52,388 nt of DNA from Acidobacteriota bacterium (GTDB lineage: Bacteria; Zixibacteria; MSB-5A5; GN15; FEB-12), in NCBI GenBank assembly GCA_035529075.1, contig DATKXK010000021.1, forward strand, positions 1-52,388, given 5' to 3'. The position numbers were made by a program, and so were the translations under genes. Every line of letters starts with the position of its first letter. The stretch's first letter is position 1. The notes beneath the pieces are model-generated. The model was not told the origin of the DNA. It ran no database searches and was given only the letters and a program-made list of their open reading frames with translations. Below, piece after piece: positions 41,901 through 50,684 of the stretch.

Positions 41901-43802
41901 TCAATCGGAGCTGCTGATCACGATTGCCGCACCGTTTGCGGAGACTGTCAGCGAATCGCGACCCTTGCCGAATCTGTGTTCCACTGATTGTTTCGCCCCT
42001 TCGCCCGTGATTCTCAGGGGCAGCAAAGTCTGGATATCTCCGTCAACGCTCGTAGCCCGTAGGTACACGTCGGAGCGATCGGCCACCGCCAGGTTGATCT
42101 TTCCGTACGAGGCGTCGATAGTTGACGCCCCCCGCAACGGCCCATCCAGTATAATCGTGGCCAGGCTGTTCACGGCGACAAGGTACAGGGGGCCGGTCAG
42201 ACCTGCCCCTCGAAACTGTCCGAAACTGCACGTGGTCGTCAGGCTGCCGCCGACGTCGAGGACGTCGATGGTGGAGTGAGTGTTGGTCAGCACGGCTGAC
42301 TCACTGACCCGGCGGACTATAATCGGCATATAGGCGTTCGTGACCGACACCTCGCCGTCGACGTCCGTGACCTCTACCGGCCCCAGGGTGTTTTCAATGG
42401 ACACCCTGCCGGTGTGATCGCTCACGCGCACGTTCCCCGAATTCTTAAGCTGTACCTGACCGCGGCAGTTGCGCAAGGTCACTGCCTCGTAGGCATTCTG
42501 AATCTGCATGTCGCCGTCGCAATCGGAGATCTCGACGGGTCCGTATGCATTTTGGGCGACGATCGGGCCTGTCACGTCCTGAAGCAGGATTGAGCCCATG
42601 GAGTTCTCAGCCGTGACGCCTCCCCTGACAAGCTCCACTTGCAACTCTGAGGAGGAGCCGGTAACGCTGAGTCCGCCCTGGAGGTCACTTATCTGCACCT
42701 GGCCGTACGCGTTCGTGCAAACGACCGGGTTGGTGCCGGGGACATCTACCGAGAGCACGGAAGTGAGAATCCTCGTGGTGGGGTCGCTGATACCGGGCAA
42801 AGTGGCAGTGACCATGTAATCACCTCCGGTCGAACTCACGTCGAGTCGTGCGCGAGAGACGAAATCCTTTTCGTCGCTGCGGGATCTTGCCTGCACCTCT
42901 ATTTCCAGCCGGGCGATCACAAGGTTGCCATCGTAACCCAGGATACGAACGTCGCCATGGGGGTTGGCGACGATTATGCGTCGGTCAGAGTCGGTGACCC
43001 TGATGCTGTCCGAGTATTCGCGTATCAGGCCGGCTTTGCCTCCAGGTTTAATCGTCCACCTGCCGCGGTCAGCAGTAATATTCGGAATGACGATTACCGG
43101 CGGCTCCGGCGGGGGCGATGGCCAGTCTTCGAGGTCGGTGTCCGGCCAGTCTTCCAGGTCGGCGTCTGTTTCCTCCACACGCCGTGCCTTCTCCATAGCT
43201 TTCAGTGTGCTCTTGAGCACTTCTTCAGCGAGTTTTTCGACATCGACAAAGCGCTTGATATTGGCTTTGAGGTACGCCTGCAGCTTGCGGTCCCCGTCCT
43301 TTTGCATGCGTGAGTGTTCGACGTACTCTTCAGTGAGGTCGACCAGGATGTTCATCTCGCGGTGAAGGTTTCGCACGATTCGGCAGCATTGCGACTCGGC
43401 CATGGCCGGGTCTGCCAGATGGGCGTTCTCCAGAGCTTTCAGATCGGCGACGAACCGGCCGATATCCTCCAGGAGCGGCTCGTAACTTTCCGCGTATTTG
43501 CCGCTCTCGAGGCCGGACGCGAATGGTTCGAAACTGATCGGGTGGGCGCGGCGTGTTTCCGGATCGAGGTCCGACAGGTAGTCGCTGTAATCCTCGACGA
43601 TCTCCTGGAGCTGTTCCAGGATGTCAAGGTATTCGTCGGCCAAATCCTGAGAGAGAGCATCCAGTTCGTCCCGCAGGTCCTCCAAGGACTCGTAGATGCG
43701 CTCGTCATCCGGGGGCACCACCTGAGCCGGGGAAGCGACCCAGGACACGAGAACAGTCAGACAGGCGGCTGCAACGGCTCTGCCAATCGCTCTTTTCCTC
43801 AT
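41901..43802 (-). CDS. exported DUF4097-like beta-repeat protein
   Basis: A 633-residue protein with a signal peptide (MRKRAIGRAVAAACLTVLVSWVASPAQ). Residues ~30-220 are acidic alpha-helical (ESLEDLRDELDALSQDLADEYLDILEQ...), ending in a duplicated DLEDWPDTDLEDWP and a Pro-rich linker PSPPPEPP. From about 240 to the end it is a beta-solenoid like DUF4097 'putative adhesin' proteins, with ~22-residue turns such as NAYGPVEISDCDGDM and NTLGPVEVTDVDGEV. ATG 43802 has AAAGGCGGTGA upstream. No partner genes are adjacent; it is divergent from the large propeller protein. Confidence 0.75.
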   Translation of the reverse strand: MRKRAIGRAVAAACLTVLVSWVASPAQVVPPDDERIYESLEDLRDELDALSQDLADEYLDILEQLQEIVEDYSDYLSDLDPETRRAHPISFEPFASGLESGKYAESYEPLLEDIGRFVADLKALENAHLADPAMAESQCCRIVRNLHREMNILVDLTEEYVEHSRMQKDGDRKLQAYLKANIKRFVDVEKLAEEVLKSTLKAMEKARRVEETDADLEDWPDTDLEDWPSPPPEPPVIVIPNITADRGRWTIKPGGKAGLIREYSDSIRVTDSDRRIIVANPHGDVRILGYDGNLVIARLEIEVQARSRSDEKDFVSRARLDVSSTGGDYMVTATLPGISDPTTRILTSVLSVDVPGTNPVVCTNAYGQVQISDLQGGLSVTGSSSELQVELVRGGVTAENSMGSILLQDVTGPIVAQNAYGPVEISDCDGDMQIQNAYEAVTLRNCRGQVQLKNSGNVRVSDHTGRVSIENTLGPVEVTDVDGEVSVTNAYMPIIVRRVSESAVLTNTHSTIDVLDVGGSLTTTCSFGQFRGAGLTGPLYLVAVNSLATIILDGPLRGASTIDASYGKINLAVADRSDVYLRATSVDGDIQTLLPLRITGEGAKQSVEHRFGKGRDSLTVSANGAAIVISSSD

Positions 43803-44256
43803 ATGGAAGTCACCGCCTTTCCGACTCCCGGAACTCCCGTTCGTCCCCCCAGGGGTGTTCGCCGACAACACAGGCTCGGGTCATCGGGCCGTACATCGAA
43901 GTCTCCTTCTCGATCCAGTCAGTCCAATAAGTAGCGGCGGTTGCAATCCCGCTGTCAACTGTTAACCTACTTATGGTTACGCAGGGCGGGGCGGAAGGTT
44001 TCGGGCGGAACGCCTGCCGGGTAAGAGATTGCTGAGCGTGGTCTGTTTTCAGAAGATTGTGAACTTACTTGCACCAGGTTTGTTCCAGAAATAGGCGAGT
44101 TCGGGCGGAGGCTGCTCGTGTTGTTCGGGCGCGTTTTATAACCGGTTGTTTGTCAGCGTCTTAACATCGTGCCTATGGGGTCGCCCTAGTATCTCCGGCC
44201 CGGGACAGATTGCCGACGGTGGGGCATCTGTTTTGCGCTGTCTAAGGCAAACCACG
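43803..44256. other. divergent intergenic region, 43.8-44.26 kb
   Basis: About 450 bases between divergent genes for two exported proteins. TTGTCA (44151-44156) with a CTATGG/TATGGG box 17-18 bases on is a weak plus-strand promoter candidate. A minus-strand TTGACA (43958-43953) has no good -10 partner. I see no RNA gene. Confidence 0.35.
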
Positions 44257-44289
44257 ATGAGGCAATCCAATGACGGGAAAACACCGGCA

Positions 44290-47028
44290 ATGAAGGTTCC
44301 GGCAGTACTGCTCTTTGCTTTACTGGCTCTTGGTTCGGTTGGTCAGGCCCACGGTTTCGACCGAGTTGCGGTGCATTCGGCCCGAATGCAGGGACTCGAC
44401 CTTGGTGAAAGGGCGGGTTCCAACGTACGCACCAGCGGGACGAGCCCCGTTGCGGCTGCGTTTTCGGATATCCTGTTGTCCCAGTATCAAGGCCCGGCCA
44501 GATTCGATCAGGAGAACCCCTGCCTTAGAGAACTGATCGACGGGGGCCGGCTGATCGCCTGGGAGGACACTCGCTGGGGAGCCCGCAAAATCTTTTACCA
44601 GCTTTTCGATGCCGACGCCAACCGGTCGGGCGGTAACCAGTTCACCGCAGGATCCGCCATGGGCACTGATTACGTTGAACCCAGCCTGGCCGTGGATACC
44701 TCAGGTCGCATCTACCTGTTCTACCGTGACAAAACGCGCGGGCTGGTTTTTGGCTCGCGGTATTTGCCGGATCTGACGGTTGATCTGCCCGAGTTCCTCG
44801 TCAACGACACCAGTTCGGGCTCGTTCGCCGGTCCCTTTGCCCTGGCCGTTTTTCCGGACGGCCGGACGGTTGTCGTCTGGGAGAACTACGACGCCACCGG
44901 CTCGAACATAGGCGTGAGAATTTACAATACCGGCGGCGTCAGTGTCTTCGGTCCGGGCAGGGTCAACTCCGACGTCAGCATTGCGCAACTCTGGGTACCT
45001 TCAGTAGCCGCCGAACCCAGCACCGGGTTTCTTGTTGCGTGGGAGGATTACCGGTCAGGAAACGCAGACATTTATGCCCGCTTGTTCGACGGTGACGGCG
45101 ATGCGGTGGGGGATGACTTCGCGGTCATCGAACCCATTGCCGGCGCTACCGACCAGTTCGCGCCTCAGATGGTCTATTCCGCCGTCGACGGTTACGTGAT
45201 CGGCTGGATTGACAGACGTGAGGGCCAGGAGGTCTTCATTCAGCAGTGGGATTCCAACAGCGGGCGGGTCGGAGAGAATCGTCGAATCTCTCTCGGAGAT
45301 ACTCTCGTCAGCAACTGGGATCTGGACCTGGCGGCATCTGACGAGGGTAAGATCCTGGCGTCGTGGGCGGCCTTCGGAGCGGCGAACTCGATACTGGCTG
45401 TCCGCTTTGATTCGGGGATGGTACCGGGCGGACCGGCGCAGGTGCACAATCTCTCGGAGTACGGCGGCCGCTGGGGTCCGTCAGGAGATTACGGCCAGGG
45501 CGGCCGGTACTCGCTGACCTGGACCGAATTCGAAGATGACGATCCCGATATTGATTTCATGGTATTTAACGATTCGGCTGAGCAGACGTTTGATCCCGAA
45601 ATACGCGTTAACCTGGACAGCAGTGGGGCGCCTTCGTTGGCGCCTTCGGTTGCCGCCTCGACGGACTGGTATGATCTGTTTGTCTGGGTTGACGAGCGGT
45701 ACGACGCCGGCGACGTTTACCTTCAGACACTTTCGGCGGCGGGAGTACGGCTGTATGGCAACCTCCGTGTCAATCAGGACACGGGCATGAGCCTGCAGGC
45801 CGAGCCGGCGATAGCTGTTTCGGAGACGCAGTCGCTGGTTGTCTGGACGGACAGCCGCCCGTTGGCCGGGATTGCGGGACAAAGAATCTTCGGGCGGTAC
45901 GCCACCCCGCTGGGCGAGTTTGAAGGCGACGAGTTTCTGGTCTCGGATACAGGTCAGGCCGCCGTAAAAGGCGTGGTCAAGGCGGTGATGGCGTCCTCGG
46001 GGCAGGCCCTGGCGGTTTGGACGGACAGGCGCGATACGGTCCCACAGGTCTGGGGACGATGGCTGACTCCTTCAGGTACGCTTGATGGCGACGAATTCCA
46101 AATATCTGATCCGGTTACCGATCGCAAGAACGCCGATCTGCACACCGGCGTCGACGCGCTCGGGCAGTTCTACGTCGTCTGGCTCGACCGTGGCGGCACC
46201 GATCCCGCGGTCAAGGGTAAGTGGTACGAGACGGGCAAGGCCGAGGGCGGCGCCTTCACGTGGATGTCGTCAGTTCCCGGGGTGACTATCGACGATATCG
46301 CCGTTGACGTCAATCAGGCCGGGGAGATCATTCTGTTCTGGAGCGGCGCCGCGGGTGGAGTGAGGGAAATATACTCGACCCGGCTTTCTTCCAGCGGTGC
46401 CGTCCTGACGCCGCCGCTCGAAGTGACGGACCATCCCGATGCCGACGCCACGCAACCGGCCGTCTCAGTCGATGAGAACGGCTACGTCGGTGCCGCCTGG
46501 GTGGATCGCCGCAACGGCGCCCGGCAAGTCTACTACCAGATACTTGACAATTCGTTCCTGCCGGTCGGCGTCAACGAACCCGTCTCTTCGGTTATTCCCG
46601 AGTTTATGGAATCGCCGGCCACCGATGCCCATCGGGGAAGGGCCTGGTTTGCCTGGGCGGACCCGCGCGCGAACGGTTTGAACGTCTATGCGTCCAGTGT
46701 CGTGTACCTGCCCACCGACGTTGAAGACGAGACCGAGGACGTGTTGCCGGCCGCGTTTGGTCTGCACCAAAACTACCCGAACCCGTTCAACCCGGCCACG
46801 ACGATTGAGTTCTCCGTCCCCGTCAGTTCCGAATTGACCCTTACCGTCTACAATCTGCTTGGTCGCCGGGTAAAGATTCTTGCGCAAGGCAGATACTCGA
46901 CCGGTACGCACAGGATTCTCTGGGACGGCACCGACGATTCAGGAGATCCCGTGGCCAGCGGAGTCTATCTGTATCGTCTCGGTAGCGACGAGTTTTCAGA
47001 GCAGCGCAAGATGCTGCTGCTGAAATAA
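44290..47028 (+). CDS. secreted propeller-like protein with T9SS sorting domain
   Basis: A 912-residue protein with signal peptide MKVPAVLLFALLALGSVGQAHG. The body has 14 repeats of a strand plus loop of the type hhWxDxRxGxxxIY (LIAWEDTRWGARKIFYQLFD, FLVAWEDYRSGNADIYARLFD, VGAAWVDRRNGARQVYYQILD), consistent with two seven-bladed beta-propellers. The final ~90 residues are a T9SS type-A/FlgD-like sorting module: LHQNYPNPFNPATTIEFSVP, VYNLLGRRVKIL, WDGTDDSGDPVASGVYLYRL and a terminal KMLLLK. It is expected to be exported across the outer membrane by a T9SS-like system. Substrate or partner unknown. An ATG at 44257 would lengthen the N-region. Confidence 0.85.
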   Translation: MKVPAVLLFALLALGSVGQAHGFDRVAVHSARMQGLDLGERAGSNVRTSGTSPVAAAFSDILLSQYQGPARFDQENPCLRELIDGGRLIAWEDTRWGARKIFYQLFDADANRSGGNQFTAGSAMGTDYVEPSLAVDTSGRIYLFYRDKTRGLVFGSRYLPDLTVDLPEFLVNDTSSGSFAGPFALAVFPDGRTVVVWENYDATGSNIGVRIYNTGGVSVFGPGRVNSDVSIAQLWVPSVAAEPSTGFLVAWEDYRSGNADIYARLFDGDGDAVGDDFAVIEPIAGATDQFAPQMVYSAVDGYVIGWIDRREGQEVFIQQWDSNSGRVGENRRISLGDTLVSNWDLDLAASDEGKILASWAAFGAANSILAVRFDSGMVPGGPAQVHNLSEYGGRWGPSGDYGQGGRYSLTWTEFEDDDPDIDFMVFNDSAEQTFDPEIRVNLDSSGAPSLAPSVAASTDWYDLFVWVDERYDAGDVYLQTLSAAGVRLYGNLRVNQDTGMSLQAEPAIAVSETQSLVVWTDSRPLAGIAGQRIFGRYATPLGEFEGDEFLVSDTGQAAVKGVVKAVMASSGQALAVWTDRRDTVPQVWGRWLTPSGTLDGDEFQISDPVTDRKNADLHTGVDALGQFYVVWLDRGGTDPAVKGKWYETGKAEGGAFTWMSSVPGVTIDDIAVDVNQAGEIILFWSGAAGGVREIYSTRLSSSGAVLTPPLEVTDHPDADATQPAVSVDENGYVGAAWVDRRNGARQVYYQILDNSFLPVGVNEPVSSVIPEFMESPATDAHRGRAWFAWADPRANGLNVYASSVVYLPTDVEDETEDVLPAAFGLHQNYPNPFNPATTIEFSVPVSSELTLTVYNLLGRRVKILAQGRYSTGTHRILWDGTDDSGDPVASGVYLYRLGSDEFSEQRKMLLLK

Positions 47029-47281
47029 GCCCGACCGGGCACCTCTCAAACGACCTGCTCCACCCGCCGATTTTTCCGCCTGCAACATCAGAATAGATCG
47101 CGACGACTCGCTCTGTTTTCCCGGGTTGCGGACGGCTCAGACGGATTTTACCCGGACCCTGCATTGTGATACGGACGGCCTCCCTCTGCTGACTGGCTAT
47201 GGCCTTGCTGGCGGAACTCTGCCGGAAGAACGGTCCGGAAGTCTCCGGGCCCGGGCGTATGGCTTACGATCCGCGCGACTG
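47029..47281. other. intergenic, no gene seen
   Basis: A 250-base gap between the convergent propeller gene and the CPBP protease. A short GCCCGACCGGGC palindrome lies just past the propeller stop, but there is no U-run. I see nothing else. Confidence 0.4.
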
Positions 47282-48013
47282 TCAGTGAGGGAAGAAGAGG
47301 GCGCCGAAATCCTGAAGGAAATGGGCGATGATGCACGGCCAGATGCTGCCGGTACGAATGTACAGAAGCGAAAACAAGACACTATAGGTGGCGATAACGA
47401 TAAACCCGGGCAGACCCTGGTAGGCGTGACACAGGCCGAATACGGCGGCCGAAACGATCGTGGGAATGATCCAGCTGCGAAACCGTCCGACGAGACGAAG
47501 GCGCGTCATCAGGTATCCCCGGAAGGCCGTCTCTTCGCAGATTCCCGCCGTCAGCGAAACCACTACCCAGACGACCTTGCCGAACGGATCGGAAGGAATC
47601 AGCAGGCCGATTTCACCCGGCATGGGCAGCCCGACCTGAGCCAGCAGCCAGGAGAGGCCCGATAGAATCAGATTTGAGACGAGCAGAAAGGCACCTGCCC
47701 AGAGAAAATCAAGACCCCGGATTCTCTTGAATCCGAGTCCCCTCAGGCCGGTGGCTTCCGTATAAGCGCCTCCATAATTCAGCAGAAACACCGCCCACTG
47801 GAAGAGCACGGTAGTGATCAAGAGGAAGATCAGCATGCCCTGGTTCAGGCTTTTGAGCAGAGAGGAAGAATCCTCACCGACGCCCAAAACGGAAATGACG
47901 GGGTAGATGAGCAGCAGGAATATGAGATTGAGCCAGGTGAGGGTAGTTCGACGGAAGTCCTGGTTGCCCGAGGCAGTGAGAAACTGGCTGGATTTGTCGC
48001 CGGGCCAGCCCAA
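47282..48013 (-). CDS. CPBP-family intramembrane glutamic endopeptidase
   Basis: A 243-residue polytopic membrane protein (about six to eight hydrophobic segments). The CPBP catalytic motifs are present: EETAFRGYL (EExxxR), FGLCHAYQG (FxxxH) and AHFLQDF (HxxxD/N). Family members cleave or process membrane-anchored peptides and include bacteriocin-immunity proteins and Rce1-like proteases. It appears to start at a TTG (48013) with GGGAG almost adjacent; the frame stays open for another ~20 codons upstream with no ATG/GTG, so the start is uncertain. It lies 64 bases after the small membrane protein gene on the same strand. Confidence 0.82.
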   Translation of the reverse strand: MGWPGDKSSQFLTASGNQDFRRTTLTWLNLIFLLLIYPVISVLGVGEDSSSLLKSLNQGMLIFLLITTVLFQWAVFLLNYGGAYTEATGLRGLGFKRIRGLDFLWAGAFLLVSNLILSGLSWLLAQVGLPMPGEIGLLIPSDPFGKVVWVVVSLTAGICEETAFRGYLMTRLRLVGRFRSWIIPTIVSAAVFGLCHAYQGLPGFIVIATYSVLFSLLYIRTGSIWPCIIAHFLQDFGALFFPH

Positions 48014-48077
48014 CTCTCCCGATTCGCTATATGCGGCAATCCGTTCGTAGGGTTGATCGTCCAGACCGGCCTCGCTT

Positions 48078-48329
48078 TCAGCTTACCGGGGGGTTCAACT
48101 GATCGTTGGTTGACCTGTTCTTCCTCGCTATAGACCCTGCGACCAGAGCCAATCCGAGTACGATGATCAGGAGAGGCCAGCTGTACTTGATCGGAGGCAG
48201 CAGGTTGGATGTATGGCCCCAGAGGTATAGGCCGATGCCCAGCAGTATCACGCCGCTGACAAGTGGCCGCCTCTTCTTCGGTCGTTTCTGCTGCGTTTTG
48301 CCCGTCATGTCTTCCCTATCGGTTTGCAT
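48078..48329 (-). CDS. small two-TM membrane protein
   Basis: An 83-residue protein with a basic N-terminus (GKTQQKRPKKRRP), two hydrophobic helices (LVSGVILLGIGLYLW and YSWPLLIIVLGLALVAGSIA) and a polar tail. It resembles the DUF5668/LiaI type and the 51-residue protein at 31.5 kb. ATG 48329 has GGAG eight bases upstream. A TATATT (48355-48350, minus strand) would start a transcript only ~14 bases before the ATG. It probably forms an operon with the CPBP protease. Confidence 0.65.
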   Translation of the reverse strand: MQTDREDMTGKTQQKRPKKRRPLVSGVILLGIGLYLWGHTSNLLPPIKYSWPLLIIVLGLALVAGSIARKNRSTNDQLNPPVS

Positions 48330-48520
48330 TCCATTAACTCCGTCTACAGAATATATGGCAAAAACTGTGCAATTGTTTAGGTAAACTTGATCTCACGGCA
48401 ATTTTCGTGGCTCGTGCCGGTCGGGTGAATCACGTGATACCGGTGTAACCCGTTGGCGCAAAACGGACGTGACGGGCTTGTGGTAGCGCAGGGCGTCACC
48501 GCCGGGTAGGTTCTGGGGCA

Positions 48521-48558
48521 ACCGCAAGGTCCCGCAGGGCGCGGGGCTGGTCGGCAGC
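48521..48558 (+). other. three stacked hairpins in the leader of the sigma/zinc gene
   Basis: ACC-GCAA-GGT, CCCGC-AGGGC-GCGGG and GCTG-GTCGG-CAGC follow one another without gaps, about 47 bases before the ATG. They do not match a riboswitch class I know. Confidence 0.4.
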
Positions 48559-48604
48559 ATACTGCAAACTCGAAACGGCCCACAGATAAAGGGGGATTCA
48601 GGAG

Positions 48605-49141
48605 ATGGCGGGAAACAGGGTGATCTACCAGAACTGGATTGCAGATACCGGCCGTGGTCGGCGGCGGGACCGCAGCGGCAGCCGGTCCGGGCTTGATGAC
48701 CGCACCTTGACGCCCGCTCAAGCGGCCGCTGATCGGGAGCGCCGGGACCTGATCGGACGGGAAGTGGCAAGGGCGCTGCTTGCGCTGACGGACGACGAGC
48801 GTGAGTTCATTGAGCGATTCTACTTCGCCGGGCAGAGTTACGCCTCTGTCCGTGAGAGTTCCGGGCGAGACGTCCACAAGCTGGAGGCGTTGCACAAGCG
48901 GGCACTCAGGAAACTCAGGAAGGAGCTTGCTCCACTGGTGGCCCGGCTTTACCACCTTCACCGGGCCCCGGAGGCTGACTGCGTAATCTGCAATTCCCCG
49001 TTTCGCCCGCAGATCGACTTGTTGATACGGTATCGCGACAAGTCCGGCACTTGGAAAGACATCATCGGGACCCTCAGGAGCCGTTACGGGATCAGGATCG
49101 GCACGCCGCAGATTCTGATCGGCCACGAGAAATACCACTGA
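48605..49141 (+). CDS. sigma-region-4-like HTH fused to a CxxC...HxxxH zinc motif
   Basis: A 178-residue protein. Residues ~40-115 look like sigma-70 region 4 (ERRDLIGREVARALLALTDDEREFIERFYFAGQSYASVRESSGRDVHKLEALHKRALRKLRKEL), a helix-turn-helix for -35 DNA. The rest has CVICNSPFRPQIDLLIRYRDKSG and ends GTPQILIGHEKYH. That C-x2-C plus H-x3-H arrangement around a helix-turn-helix-like core occurs in small regulators of mobile or phage-like regions. No sigma region 2 is present, so it is not a complete sigma factor. It is followed by an RHH protein 70 bases on. Role: DNA-binding regulator, inferred. Confidence 0.65.
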   Translation: MAGNRVIYQNWIADTGRGRRRDRSGSRSGLDDRTLTPAQAAADRERRDLIGREVARALLALTDDEREFIERFYFAGQSYASVRESSGRDVHKLEALHKRALRKLRKELAPLVARLYHLHRAPEADCVICNSPFRPQIDLLIRYRDKSGTWKDIIGTLRSRYGIRIGTPQILIGHEKYH

Positions 49142-49211
49142 ACCGTCCGGGGCTGCAGGTTATCGGGAAACGACGTTTCTGCAGCACGGCACACGTCCTG
49201 GAGGAAAGAAT

Positions 49212-49475
49212 ATGGCGGCGAAAACTGAATCGAACGTAACCCGGAAACTTCGCGGCGAGCACTGCCTGAACATCTTCGTCTCGTACGAACTGAAGAACAA
49301 GCTGAGGCAACTGGCGCAAAAGTATGACCGGACAACGGCCGACATAGTTCGGGCCGTTCTGAGGATCGGCATCCCCATGATGGAGGGCCTGTCTGCGGCT
49401 GAAGAGGTCATGGTGAAAGAATACGTGCAACTGTTTCGGAAGCTGCGGCAGGTCAAGGCGCTAAAGGAGATCTGA
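49212..49475 (+). CDS. ribbon-helix-helix (CopG/Arc-type) DNA-binding protein
   Basis: An 87-residue protein. CLNIFVSYELKNKLRQLAQKYDRTTADIVRAVLRIG has the beta-strand, helix, turn, helix layout of an RHH regulator; dimers insert the strand into the major groove. The C-terminus is a charged helix ending QLFRKLRQVKALKEI. GGAGGAAAG precedes the ATG. It pairs with the sigma/zinc protein and could be a repressor, an antitoxin or an accessory factor; no toxin gene is next to it. Confidence 0.78.
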   Translation: MAAKTESNVTRKLRGEHCLNIFVSYELKNKLRQLAQKYDRTTADIVRAVLRIGIPMMEGLSAAEEVMVKEYVQLFRKLRQVKALKEI

Positions 49476-49491
49476 GCCGAGCGGGCCGGGG

Positions 49492-50505
49492 CTACGGGCA
49501 GGGGGCCGGAAGAGGATTCGGTTCAATGAACAGGTACGAGATCAAGGCCGTAAGGTCACCGACGTCAACGATGCCGTCCGGGCCTCCGTCAACATTTGCC
49601 TCCGGCAGGCAGTCAAGCCCGGGGTAGGATCTGACAAATAGATAACCGATCAGCGCGGTCAGATCACCAATATCGATAACCTCCTCGAGGTCACCGTCGA
49701 TATTGCCGGTCAGCCCGAGGCAGCACGGTGTCTCGCTGCTCCAGCCGGTCAGTCTGGCCATCATCCACCACCAGGCTTTTCCCTTCAGGTAGCAGTTGAA
49801 ACAGTGCGAATGGGCGCAGATGTCGCAGCCCGGGCAGGTGTGGGTGGCGCACCAGTCGTAACACCAGGCGCAGTAATCGGATTCGACCGGATAGAAGTTG
49901 CCGTCGGGATCGTAGCTTTCGATATCGGCAAAGTCGTAAAGCACTTTGTCGTTAGTCGTGCAAAAATTGCGAATCTGGTTGTTCCGTGCGTAGAGGTTGC
50001 CCTCGAGGCCGGTGCTGTCCAGGTGCCCCGTCATGTAAACAAACCTGACAGCCGGGTAGTCCGCCTCCAGTTCCGCCATCTTGTTCAGGTAAATGTCGAT
50101 GCCTTCTTCGGTGTTGTCCGAAACGCCCGCGCACCAGGAGAACATGGCGACGTCGCAGTCCGGGTTGGCGTCGAGGTACGTTCGCGTGTACGGCGCCCAG
50201 GAGGTGTCGCCGGTGAGGCCGAGATCGTCGGCACGCTCATAGAAATCCGGCTTGTCATAGGAGCCGTTTTCATCGTGCAGCATGACCAGACCGGTCATGA
50301 TCTGGCTGCCGTGGGAGGTGTGCAGGTAGTAGACGTGGTAGTTGCTTCCGATAGTTGCGATAACCGAGCCGGGGATGATGCCAAACTCACCGACCGCGGA
50401 GTGATCGGCGATAATGGCTTCGCTCCAGGCAGTCGCGGGTACGGAGACCGCCGCCAGCGCAATCAACACCACGGCGACGACCGGTACTGAGAATGATCTG
50501 AGCAT
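49492..50505 (-). CDS. secreted Cys-rich protein with two dockerin repeats
   Basis: A 337-residue protein. A signal peptide (MLRSFSVPVVAVVLIALAAVSVPATAWS) is followed by an SGNH-hydrolase-like N-terminal part (NYHVYYLHTSHGSQIMTGL, DVAMFSWCAGV, RFVYMTGHLDSTG). A Cys/His-dense segment of eight Cys and two His (about residues 208-236) comes next. Two dockerin-type Ca2+ repeats end the protein: NIDGDLEEVIDIGDLTAL and NVDGGPDGIVDVGDLTAL. The hydrolase assignment is tentative. GAGGAG precedes the ATG, and a good promoter lies 170-200 bases upstream. Dockerins bind cohesins in cellulosomes, but in this lineage they are mostly an anchoring tail of unknown partner. Confidence 0.82.
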   Translation of the reverse strand: MLRSFSVPVVAVVLIALAAVSVPATAWSEAIIADHSAVGEFGIIPGSVIATIGSNYHVYYLHTSHGSQIMTGLVMLHDENGSYDKPDFYERADDLGLTGDTSWAPYTRTYLDANPDCDVAMFSWCAGVSDNTEEGIDIYLNKMAELEADYPAVRFVYMTGHLDSTGLEGNLYARNNQIRNFCTTNDKVLYDFADIESYDPDGNFYPVESDYCAWCYDWCATHTCPGCDICAHSHCFNCYLKGKAWWWMMARLTGWSSETPCCLGLTGNIDGDLEEVIDIGDLTALIGYLFVRSYPGLDCLPEANVDGGPDGIVDVGDLTALISYLFIEPNPLPAPCP

Positions 50506-50642
50506 CAGTGCTCCTCTAGTCCAGACATCGATAAGAATACCGAAGACTTCAGACAAACGATCCGGTGTAACCCTCTGCGACAACGCATGCCCCCCGGCGG
50601 CTCTTTAGCGCCGCAGGGGCCGGAAAGTACAACTCGCCCGAA

Positions 50643-50661
50643 CCACCGGCTTCCCCGGTGG
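50643..50661 (-). other. perfect 7-bp hairpin in the dockerin gene leader
   Basis: CCACCGG (50643-50649) pairs with CCGGTGG (50655-50661), 5-nt loop, inside the long untranslated leader between promoter and ATG. Confidence 0.45.
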
Positions 50662-50684
50662 CCCGGTAATGGCGTTCGATAGAA

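Noticed and set aside
48505-48570. Possible c-di-GMP (GEMM-I) riboswitch before the sigma/zinc gene
   Set aside because: GGGGCAACC-GCAA-GGT recalls the start of GEMM-I, but the conserved GGACGCAAAGCC core and the second helix receptor are missing.
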